Positions 5,159 to 10,905 of a DNA stretch of 10,905 nucleotides are shown in pieces; the stretch's first letter is position 1, and every line of letters begins with the position of its first letter. The DNA is from Deltaproteobacteria bacterium. Lineage in GTDB: Bacteria; Myxococcota; Myxococcia; Myxococcales; 40CM-4-68-19. Location of the stretch: assembly GCA_018266095.1 (NCBI GenBank), contig JAFEBC010000201.1, positions 1 through 10,905 on the forward strand. The letters are read 5' to 3'. The notes beneath the pieces were generated by a model that did no database searches, was not told where the DNA came from, and saw nothing but the letters and a program-made list of their open reading frames with translations. A program made the translations under genes and the position numbers.

Positions 5159-6238
5159 ATGGCGCAACCGGTGATGACGAGCGAGACGCAGCAGCAGACT
5201 CCGCAGCACAAGTTCGTCTACGCGCCGAACTCGCCCATCGCGGGCATCGAGCGCGAGTGCGCCAAGATCGCGGGCAGCGACGCGACGGTGCTGCTGACCG
5301 GCGACACGGGCACCGGCAAGGAGGTGCTGGCGCGCCTCGTCCACCAGCGCAGCGCGCGGGCCAAGGGGCCGTTCGTGGCCGTCAACTGCGGCGCGATCCC
5401 CGAGGCGCTCATCGAGAGCGAGCTCTTCGGTCACGTCAAGGGCGCGTTCACCGGCGCACTCAACGCGCGCAAGGGCCGCATCGGGCACGCGCAGGGCGGC
5501 ACGCTCTTCCTCGACGAGATCGGCGAGCTGCCGATGGCGATGCAGGTGAAGCTCTTGCGCGTCCTGCAGGAGCGCACGTACGAGGCCGTGGGCAGCTCGG
5601 ACGCGGTCAGCGCGGACTTCCGGCTCATCGCGGCCACCAATCGCGACCTCGCGGTCGAGGTCGAGGCCGGGCGCTTCCGCCGTGACCTCTACTACCGCCT
5701 GCTCGTGTGCCCGCTCGTGCTCCCGCCGCTGCGCGAGCGCGTGTGCGACATCGAGCCGCTCTTCAACCACTTCTGGCGCGCCCGCGGCGAGGTCCGCGCC
5801 ATCGACGCCGAGGTCTCGCAGTGCCTGCGCGAGTACGCCTGGCCGGGCAACGTGCGCGAGCTGCAGAACCTGGTCGAGCGCCTCTCGGTGTGCGCCGACG
5901 GCGAGACCATCCGCGTGCAGGACCTGCCGCCGCACGTGCGCCGCCAGCCCTCGGGCCTGCAGACGGCCGAGCAGCGCCGCGCCCTGATGCGCGTGGTGTC
6001 GGGCGAGGAGCAGAACGTCGCGCCGCCCGAGATCGAGCTGCCGGTGGACCTGCCGGCGCTCCTGCGCGGGCTGGAGAAGGCCTACATCGACGCCGCGCTC
6101 TCGCGGGCCGAGGGCTGCCGCAAGACGGCCGCGGATCTGCTCGGGCTGCAGCGCACCACGCTGGTCGAGAAGCTGCGCCGCTGGGGCAACGTCAAGCCGG
6201 TCGCGGCCGCCGCCACCACTACGACGGGCCAGGAGTAG
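5159..6238 (+). CDS. sigma-54-dependent activator without sensory domain (AAA+ and Fis-type HTH), flagellar
   Basis: A bacterial enhancer-binding protein that remodels sigma-54 RNA polymerase using ATP. Features in its 359 residues: only about 25 residues precede the AAA+ domain; Walker A GDTGTGKE (48-55); the sigma-54-contacting loop GAFTGA (95-100), intact; Walker B GGTLFLDE (113-120); sensor I ATNRD (159-163); GRFRRDLYYRL (171-181) with the arginine-finger region; sensor II WPGNVREL (228-235); a Gln/Arg-rich linker (262-290); and a Fis-type helix-turn-helix CRKTAADLLGLQRTTLVEKL (320-339). The lack of a receiver, GAF or PAS domain means it is either constitutively active, like PspF without its inhibitor, or controlled by a partner. 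It is the first gene of the run leading to flgBC-fliEF, with its own sigma-54 promoter. It may do the job of FlrA/FleQ or FlrC/FlbD; the sequence does not tell which. Confidence 0.92.
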   Translation: MAQPVMTSETQQQTPQHKFVYAPNSPIAGIERECAKIAGSDATVLLTGDTGTGKEVLARLVHQRSARAKGPFVAVNCGAIPEALIESELFGHVKGAFTGALNARKGRIGHAQGGTLFLDEIGELPMAMQVKLLRVLQERTYEAVGSSDAVSADFRLIAATNRDLAVEVEAGRFRRDLYYRLLVCPLVLPPLRERVCDIEPLFNHFWRARGEVRAIDAEVSQCLREYAWPGNVRELQNLVERLSVCADGETIRVQDLPPHVRRQPSGLQTAEQRRALMRVVSGEEQNVAPPEIELPVDLPALLRGLEKAYIDAALSRAEGCRKTAADLLGLQRTTLVEKLRRWGNVKPVAAAATTTTGQE

Positions 6239-6241
6239 CCG

Positions 6242-7561
6242 ATGCGCGCGGGTGTGCTCCTTCTCCTCACTGCGGTGTCGGCCAGCTCGGCGCCCGTCGA
6301 GAGGCCGAGGAACACCTTCGCCGTGTCCACCACGCTGAGCGCGGTGCGGCTCGAGCTGCCGAACGTGCAGGGGATGTCGCTCCGGCTCGATGTCTTGCAC
6401 GGCACCGTCGAGGTGCGCGACGCGCAGGGCGAGCTCGTCCGCGGCAAGCTCGCGGGCCTGGAGGCGATGCCGTGCGAGCGCGCGGGTCACCGAGACGAAG
6501 TGAAGCTCCAGTGCTCGACGAGCCGCATCGACGCGGTGCTCACCGAGGCGCGCGGCAAGCGCTACCTCGACCTGCGCGAGCTGCGTGGGATCCCCTCTCT
6601 GCGCGCCGAGGACGGCAGCTTCGAGCCCGTCCAGTACAACCCCGAGGAGCTGGGCCTGGGCTCGGCGTGCCCGGGCGACACCTTCGCCAGCAAGGGCGAG
6701 TGCTTCATGCACCAGGGCGAGCTCGACCGCGCCGAGGGCATGTTCCTCATCAGCGAGAGGAACGCGGACACGCGCAAGTACGCGCTCGTGCGCCGCGGCG
6801 ACATCGCCATGATGCGCGGCGATCCGGACCAGGCGCTGGCGCTGTACCACAAGGCCGGCTGGGAGGGCCCGTGGGGCCGCATCGCCACGCTGCGCGTGTG
6901 TGACCTGAACGGCGCCTGCTTCGGCGACCAGCACTACGAGGCCTTCGACACGTACGGCCTGCCGGTGCCGCTGCGCCGCGAGCTGCAGATGCGCGAGGTG
7001 TGGACCTTCGCCGTCCTGCGCCGCTGGAGCGAGCTCTCGATGCTCATCGGCGCGCTCACCGAGGCGGGCGGCGTGTGCGGCGACGAGCGCGTGCTGGTGT
7101 GCCGCGCGGCGACGCTGGAGCTCTTGCAGGCGAAGGACGCGGCCCCCGAGCTGGCGCTGGAGGCGTATCTGCGCCTGCCGAATCGCACGCGCGGGATGCT
7201 GGCGGCCTCGCTCTCGATGGCCGCGGCCGAGCGGGCCGAGCAGGTGGGCGGCAATCGCTTCGCGGCCACGCTGCTCGCGGCCACGGTGCGCGCCGCGCCG
7301 CCTGGCGAGAAGGCCATGTACCTGCACCGGACCATCGAGCTGTACCAGTCGTTCGGTGACGATGTGCGCGCGCGGGTCATCGCGGAGTACGCGCGCCAGG
7401 AGTTCCCCACCGGCCGCTGGGAGCTGCGCGAGCCGAAGTCGCCCGAAGTCGAAGAGAAGCCTGCGCCAGTGGTCGAGCTGGATGTGACCGAGGCCGCGTT
7501 GGCGACAGCACAAGCCGTGTTGTCGCGAGCCCGCGCGTCGGAAGTCGGAGGTGTGCCGTGA
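6242..7561 (+). CDS. exported TPR-like protein with four close cysteine pairs, function unknown
   Basis: I do not recognise a named family. The 439 residues begin with a short signal peptide (MRAGVLLLLTAVSASSA, cleavage likely near 17), so the protein is periplasmic or surface-exposed. Residues 25-115 look beta-rich (LSAVRLELPNVQGMSLRLDV, GTVEVRDAQGELVRGKL). From about 145 on the sequence is helical with TPR/Sel1-like features (AEGMFLISERNADTRKYALV, RRGDIAMMRGDPDQALALYHKAG at 184-206), and similar helices continue to about 390. The tail is Pro/Glu/Ala-rich. Eight cysteines occur as pairs 78/91, 143/154, 220/226 and 279/287, strongly suggesting four disulfides in the periplasm. An AGGAG at 6231-6235 inside the previous gene's 3' end serves its ATG, three bases after the previous stop. 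It overlaps the next activator gene by four bases. Its place between two activators suggests a checkpoint or assembly role in flagellum formation, which is inference. Confidence 0.75.
   Translation: MRAGVLLLLTAVSASSAPVERPRNTFAVSTTLSAVRLELPNVQGMSLRLDVLHGTVEVRDAQGELVRGKLAGLEAMPCERAGHRDEVKLQCSTSRIDAVLTEARGKRYLDLRELRGIPSLRAEDGSFEPVQYNPEELGLGSACPGDTFASKGECFMHQGELDRAEGMFLISERNADTRKYALVRRGDIAMMRGDPDQALALYHKAGWEGPWGRIATLRVCDLNGACFGDQHYEAFDTYGLPVPLRRELQMREVWTFAVLRRWSELSMLIGALTEAGGVCGDERVLVCRAATLELLQAKDAAPELALEAYLRLPNRTRGMLAASLSMAAAERAEQVGGNRFAATLLAATVRAAPPGEKAMYLHRTIELYQSFGDDVRARVIAEYARQEFPTGRWELREPKSPEVEEKPAPVVELDVTEAALATAQAVLSRARASEVGGVP
7547..7551 (+). promoter_or_regulatory. ribosome binding site inside the exported-protein gene, serving the second activator
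   Basis: GGAGG lies six bases before the GTG at 7558. It supports that GTG over the in-frame ATG at 7570 and supports translational coupling across the GTGA overlap (7558-7561). Confidence 0.7.
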
Positions 7562-8676
7562 GTGCTGCCATGGTCCGCACGTTTGAAGAGAAGTCCGAGC
7601 CGCGCGAGCAGGAGCCGGTCGCGGTGAGCGCGTCGATGAAGGCCTTGTTCGAGGCCGCCGACGACGTGGCGCCGACGAACACGACGGTGCTCTTGCTCGG
7701 CGAGAGCGGGACGGGCAAGGAAGTGATGGCCCGCTACATCCACAAGCACTCGACGCGCGCGTCGGGGCCGTGGGTGGCGGTGAACTGCGCGGCGCTTCCG
7801 GCCGACCTGCTCGAGAGCGAGCTGTTCGGTCACGAGCGCGGCGCGTTCACCGGCGCGAACGAGCGTCGCGTGGGCCGCATCGAGCAGGCCCACGGCGGCA
7901 CGCTGCTCCTCGACGAAATTTCGGAGATGCCGCTCCACCTGCAGGCCAAGCTGCTCCGCGTGCTGCAGGAGCGCGAGGTCGATCGCGTGGGCGGGACGAA
8001 GCCGATTCCGGTCGATGTGCGTGTGTTGGCCACCTCGAACCGCGACCTGTTGCAGATGGCCAAGGACGGCGGATTCCGCCTGGATCTTTTCTACCGGCTC
8101 GACGTGTTCCCGCTGCACCTGCCGCCCCTGCGCGAGCGCCTGGAGGACCTGCCGGAGCTGGCGCGGACGCTTTTGGCGCGGCTGTCGCGGGGCCTGAACC
8201 GCGCGGTGCCGATGCTGGATGACTCGGCGCTCCAGGCGCTGTCGACGGCCAAGCTCGCGGGAAACGTCCGTGAGCTCGGCAACTTGCTCGAGCGCGCGCT
8301 GGTGCGCTGCAAGGCGCCGGTGATGACGGCGCTGCACCTCGGGCCCTTGGAGGCGCGCGCGGCGACCGGCCAGGCTTTCGCGCGTCCGCAGGGTCAGAAA
8401 ACTGACGACCCCAAGGAGCCTTCGCCAGATTCCTGGTGCGAGGCCCCGGGAGCGTTCCCGCAGAGCATGCCGCTGGATCTGGGCTCGCTGGAGCGCCTGG
8501 CCATCAACGAGGCGCTGCGGCGCACGGGCGGCAATCGCACCAAGGCCGCGACCTTGCTGGGGATTGGGCTGCGCACGCTGCGTCAGCGGCTCAACGGGAC
8601 GGGTGGTGCGAGCGAGTGCGCAAAATCGTCTGACACCTCCGAGATGGCCGTGGCGCGGCCCGTGCAGGAGGGATGA
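7558..8676 (+). CDS. second sigma-54-dependent activator without sensory domain, flagellar
   Basis: A 372-residue enhancer-binding protein, paralogous to the one at 5159 and laid out with the same motif positions: Walker A GESGTGKE (48-55), GAFTGA (95-100), Walker B GGTLLLDE (113-120), ATSNRD (158-163), GGFRLDLFYRL (171-181). The sensor II region reads KLAGNVREL (232-240), where WPGNVREL is usual; the GNVREL core including its Arg is kept. A long, probably disordered linker (265-305) leads to a Fis-type helix-turn-helix GGNRTKAATLLGIGLRTLRQRL (324-345), then about 25 extra residues. There is no receiver domain, unlike FlrC, FleR or FlbD, although its place directly before flgB suggests an equivalent role in turning on basal-body genes. 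It starts at GTG within the preceding stop and ends three bases before flgB, so it is co-translated with both neighbours. Confidence 0.92.
   Translation: MSAAMVRTFEEKSEPREQEPVAVSASMKALFEAADDVAPTNTTVLLLGESGTGKEVMARYIHKHSTRASGPWVAVNCAALPADLLESELFGHERGAFTGANERRVGRIEQAHGGTLLLDEISEMPLHLQAKLLRVLQEREVDRVGGTKPIPVDVRVLATSNRDLLQMAKDGGFRLDLFYRLDVFPLHLPPLRERLEDLPELARTLLARLSRGLNRAVPMLDDSALQALSTAKLAGNVRELGNLLERALVRCKAPVMTALHLGPLEARAATGQAFARPQGQKTDDPKEPSPDSWCEAPGAFPQSMPLDLGSLERLAINEALRRTGGNRTKAATLLGIGLRTLRQRLNGTGGASECAKSSDTSEMAVARPVQEG
8666..8671 (+). promoter_or_regulatory. flgB ribosome binding site within the activator's 3' end
   Basis: AGGAGG, eight bases before the flgB ATG at 8680, is a full-strength Shine-Dalgarno sequence located inside the last codons of the upstream activator. 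It is consistent with coupled translation. Confidence 0.8.
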
Positions 8677-8679
8677 CCC

Positions 8680-9099
8680 ATGAAGCTCTTCGACAACACC
8701 CTCGCGCTGCTCGAACGCTCGATGGACGTCCGCATGGAGCGGCACAACGTCCTCGCGTCGAACCTGGCGAACGCGGAGACGCCGAACTACACGCCGCACG
8801 ATGTGGACTTCAACGCGGCCATGCAAGACGCAGTGATCGAGCTGCAGCAGCAGCAGGCGATGCCGGACATGCCGCACGTGAAGCCGCTGCGCGCGCCGGG
8901 CGTGCCTGAGCACCCGCACGCGCCGCTCGTGCCGCAGAACCAGGTGGCGATGGCGCCGGGCCTCGACGGGAACAAGGTCGACGCCGACCGCACGCTGGTG
9001 TCGCTCGCGGAGAACGGCCTGCAGTACGGGGCCGAGACGCGCGCCGCCGGCAAGAAGCTCTCGATCCTCCGCTACGTCGCCTCGGACGGAAACGCTTAA
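8680..9099 (+). CDS. flgB: flagellar basal-body rod protein FlgB
   Basis: FlgB is a proximal rod subunit, exported by the flagellar type III apparatus and assembled in the periplasm on the MS-ring/FliE. Of 139 residues, the N-terminal helix and the rod signature ASNLANAETPNYTPHDVDF (26-44) are clear, and DGNKVDADRTLVSLAENGLQYGA (96-118) matches the conserved second half of the family. The middle (55-90) is rich in Gln, Pro and His (QQQQAMPDMPH, EHPHAPLVPQ), a variable loop in FlgB. There is no cleavable signal peptide, as expected for this export route. First of four contiguous basal-body genes. Confidence 0.96.
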   Translation: MKLFDNTLALLERSMDVRMERHNVLASNLANAETPNYTPHDVDFNAAMQDAVIELQQQQAMPDMPHVKPLRAPGVPEHPHAPLVPQNQVAMAPGLDGNKVDADRTLVSLAENGLQYGAETRAAGKKLSILRYVASDGNA

Positions 9100-9108
9100 G
9101 GAGCCGCC

Positions 9109-9537
9109 ATGGATTTCTTCTCTGCACTCAACGTCAGCGCCACTGGACTCGCCGCGGAGCGCACGCGCGTGGACATCGCGGCCTCGAACCTCGCCAACGC
9201 GGAGTCGACGCACGGGCCCGACGGCCAGGTGTACCGGCGGCGCGACCCGGTGATGGCGGCGATGCCGTTCGAGCAGCAGCTCGGCTCGATGGACCACAAC
9301 TCGCAGCCGGTGGGCGTGCAGGTCGTCGAGGTGCGCGAGGACCAGTCGGGCGGCAAGCGCGTGTACAGCCCGGGGCACCCGGACGCGGATCCGCAGGGCT
9401 TCGTGACCTTGCCCGACGTCGACCCGATCCACGAGGTCGTGAACCTGGTCTCGGCGCAGCGCGGGTACGACGCGAACGCGACGGCGATCGAGACGCTCAA
9501 GACCATGGCCCAGCGTGCGCTGGACATCACGAAGTAA
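9109..9537 (+). CDS. flgC: flagellar basal-body rod protein FlgC
   Basis: FlgC is a rod subunit that packs with FlgB and FlgF between the MS-ring and the distal rod. The 142 residues show the N-terminal rod helix with IAASNLANAESTHGPDGQVY (23-42), then RRRDPVM, and the characteristic C-terminus GFVTLPDVDPIHEVVNLVSAQRGYDANATAIETLKTM (97-133), in which Val/Pro replace some residues of the usual NVNVVEEM motif. AAGGAG at 9098-9103 precedes the ATG. It begins nine bases after flgB ends. Confidence 0.96.
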   Translation: MDFFSALNVSATGLAAERTRVDIAASNLANAESTHGPDGQVYRRRDPVMAAMPFEQQLGSMDHNSQPVGVQVVEVREDQSGGKRVYSPGHPDADPQGFVTLPDVDPIHEVVNLVSAQRGYDANATAIETLKTMAQRALDITK

Positions 9538-9549
9538 CCGGAGCCGACC

Positions 9550-9852
9550 ATGAGCCGCATCGGTGGAGTGGGCAGCGAAGTCGGGCCGATCGAGGTCGTC
9601 AGCCAGGCGCAGCCGAAGGAGGTCGACGGCGCGAGCAAGGACTTCACCAAGGCGCTGGGCGAGGCGATCAAGGGCCTCGACGAGCAGCAGACGGCGGCCG
9701 ATCAGGAGTCCGCGAAGCTGGCGATGGGCGCGGGGAACCTGCACGAGACGGCGCTGGCGCTGGAGAAGGCGGACCTGACCATGCGCGTGGCGACCAAGGT
9801 CAGGAACCGCATGGTCGACGCGTACACCGAAATCATGCGGATGAGCATCTAG
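9550..9852 (+). CDS. fliE: flagellar hook-basal body complex protein FliE
   Basis: FliE joins the membrane-embedded MS-ring to the rod and is among the first proteins exported. The 100 residues have a variable N-terminus (1-30) and a conserved helical C-terminal half: NLHETALALEKADLTMRV (63-80) followed by TKVRNRMVDAYTEIMRMSI to the end, a textbook FliE ending. CCGGAG at 9538-9543 is the ribosome site. It lies twelve bases after flgC, and the order flgB-flgC-fliE-fliF is the common one in bacteria. Confidence 0.96.
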   Translation: MSRIGGVGSEVGPIEVVSQAQPKEVDGASKDFTKALGEAIKGLDEQQTAADQESAKLAMGAGNLHETALALEKADLTMRVATKVRNRMVDAYTEIMRMSI

Positions 9853-9882
9853 CCGCGCTGTTCACTCTTGGATTGGTGACCG

Positions 9883-10905
9883 ATGGACCCGCTCGTCAAG
9901 TCGCTCAAGGAACTCCCGGCCCGGTTCGCGCAGCTCCCGAAGATGCTGCTCGTGCTCTTCGGGCTCGTGCTCGCGGCGGCGATCGCGGGGTCGGTGGTCT
10001 TCGCCAACGCGGGGCAGGACCACTGGCAGTACGCGTTCACGAACCTCACCGCGGACGACGCCTCGGAGATCGCGGCGACGCTGAAGACGGCCAACGTGCC
10101 CTTCCGCATGGAGGCGGGCGGGCAGGCCCTGGCGGTGCCGGCGGAGAAGGTCTACGACGCGCGCCTCCTGCTCGCCGCGGCCGGGCTGCCGCGCGGGGGC
10201 GGCGCGGGGTTCGAGCTCTTCGACCGCGGCGATCTGGGCATCTCGGAGTTCACGCAGAAGGTCAACTTGCGGCGCGCGCTCGAGGGCGAATTGGCGCGCA
10301 CCATCGGGCACCTCTCGAACGTGCGCTCGGCGCGCGTGCACCTGACGCTGGCCGAGAAGGGCCTGTACCGCACCGAGGACCAGAAGGCGGGCGCGGCGGT
10401 GGTGGTGCAGCTCCAGCCGGGGCGCTCGCTCGACGAGCGCGAGGTGAGCGGCATCCGGCACCTGGTGGCGTCGGCGGTGCCGGGGCTCGACGCCGAGGCG
10501 GTCACGCTGGTGGACGGGCGCGGCACGGCGCTCTCGACGGAGTCGCTGTGGGGCGAGGCCGAGGCCTTCCGGCAGCGCGAGATGGAGAAGAGCCTGGAGT
10601 CGCGCCTCGTGACCTTGCTCGAGCCGGCCGTGGGCCAGGGCGCGGTGGTGGCGCGCGTGTCGGTGACGCTCGACAACACCGAGGTGCAGACGAACAAGGA
10701 AGTGGTCGATCCGCAGGTCGTGCTGCGCAGCGAGCACAAGATGACGCAGTCGGCGAACGCGGATTCGCAGCAGGGCGCGATCCAGTCCGGTCTGGTGGGC
10801 GCGGCGGCCAACACGCCGTACGTGAACACGAACGCCGCGGGCCAGAACGTCAACGGCAGCAAGAGCAACAACTCGTCGCAGGACGAGTCCAAGAACTACG
10901 AGATC
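9883..10905 (+). CDS. fliF: flagellar MS-ring protein FliF, N-terminal part (3' end outside window)
   Basis: FliF forms the MS-ring in the inner membrane, the base on which rod and export gate assemble. The frame is open to the right edge, 341 codons. Residues 21-41 (MLLVLFGLVLAAAIAGSVVFA) are the first membrane helix. FTNLTADDASEIAATLKTANVPF (52-74) begins the first ring-building domain. GFELFDRGDLGISEFTQK (109-126) and VNLRRALEGELARTI (127-141), then SARVHL (149-154), are hallmark FliF motifs. VARVSVTLDNTEVQTNKEVVDP (256-277) is in the third ring-building domain. The last 50 visible residues are rich in Asn, Ser and Gln and correspond to the variable disordered loop. The ATG is 30 bases after fliE, with only a weak GGTGA before it. 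Confidence 0.97.
   Translation, partial: MDPLVKSLKELPARFAQLPKMLLVLFGLVLAAAIAGSVVFANAGQDHWQYAFTNLTADDASEIAATLKTANVPFRMEAGGQALAVPAEKVYDARLLLAAAGLPRGGGAGFELFDRGDLGISEFTQKVNLRRALEGELARTIGHLSNVRSARVHLTLAEKGLYRTEDQKAGAAVVVQLQPGRSLDEREVSGIRHLVASAVPGLDAEAVTLVDGRGTALSTESLWGEAEAFRQREMEKSLESRLVTLLEPAVGQGAVVARVSVTLDNTEVQTNKEVVDPQVVLRSEHKMTQSANADSQQGAIQSGLVGAAANTPYVNTNAAGQNVNGSKSNNSSQDESKNYEI

Noticed and set aside
5096..7513. Long - strand open frame opposite the first activator and TPR gene
   Set aside because: Same cause: GC-biased third positions on the + strand suppress stops in the antisense frame. It also runs through the sigma-54 promoter region.
6934..9744. Very long open frame on the - strand opposite the exported TPR protein, second activator, flgB and flgC
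   Set aside because: It is the mirror of strongly coding + strand genes in GC-rich DNA. The translation is low-complexity Arg/Leu/His/Val-rich, matches no family and crosses several real gene boundaries.
1..10905. Mobile elements, CRISPR arrays, tRNA or rRNA genes, phage genes
   Set aside because: I saw no transposase or integrase motifs, no regularly spaced repeats and no cloverleaf or rRNA-like segments. The genes look native and in frame.

Overview
The window is GC-rich DNA with strong G/C preference at third codon positions. Its layout (a disulfide-rich lipid-facing proteome, receiverless sigma-54 activators, a flagellar operon, a yraN-rsmI pair) fits a flagellated delta-type bacterium. 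Myxococcota is my best guess, for example something Anaeromyxobacter-like. This is inferred from composition and protein style, not from a marker gene, so the lineage is uncertain.

Left part (1-3185, + strand): the 3' end of an SMC/YhaN-like coiled-coil protein with a membrane hairpin, then a YraN-family nuclease-fold protein, then rsmI (16S rRNA C1402 2'-O-methyltransferase), then a small NADP-binding oxidoreductase of the F420/NpdG type. These are tightly packed household genes. A convergent gene on the - strand (3192-4610) encodes an exported, probably outer-membrane beta-barrel protein of unknown function. Its stop lies six bases from that of the oxidoreductase.

Middle (4611-5158): 548 bases without a credible gene, and the most structured stretch in the window. 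It holds a chain of short hairpins including a perfect 10-bp dyad, a nested dyad, an 11-bp-spaced direct repeat, two copies of the palindrome TGACGTCA among a dense cluster of TGACG half-sites, and a good sigma-54 (-24/-12) promoter just before the rightward operon.

Right part (5159 to the right edge, + strand): a seven-gene run with gaps of 30 bases or less. It begins with a sigma-54 activator lacking a sensory domain, an exported TPR-like protein with eight cysteines in four close pairs, and a second sigma-54 activator lacking a sensory domain. It continues into the flagellar basal-body genes flgB, flgC, fliE and fliF (fliF cut by the window edge). The likely logic is that sigma-54 RNA polymerase transcribes the leader gene, and one or both activators drive the early (rod and MS-ring) flagellar genes, with autoregulation possible. 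The usual FlrB/FlrC-type kinase and receiver domain are absent from this stretch. The exported protein between the two activators is the unexplained and most interesting component.
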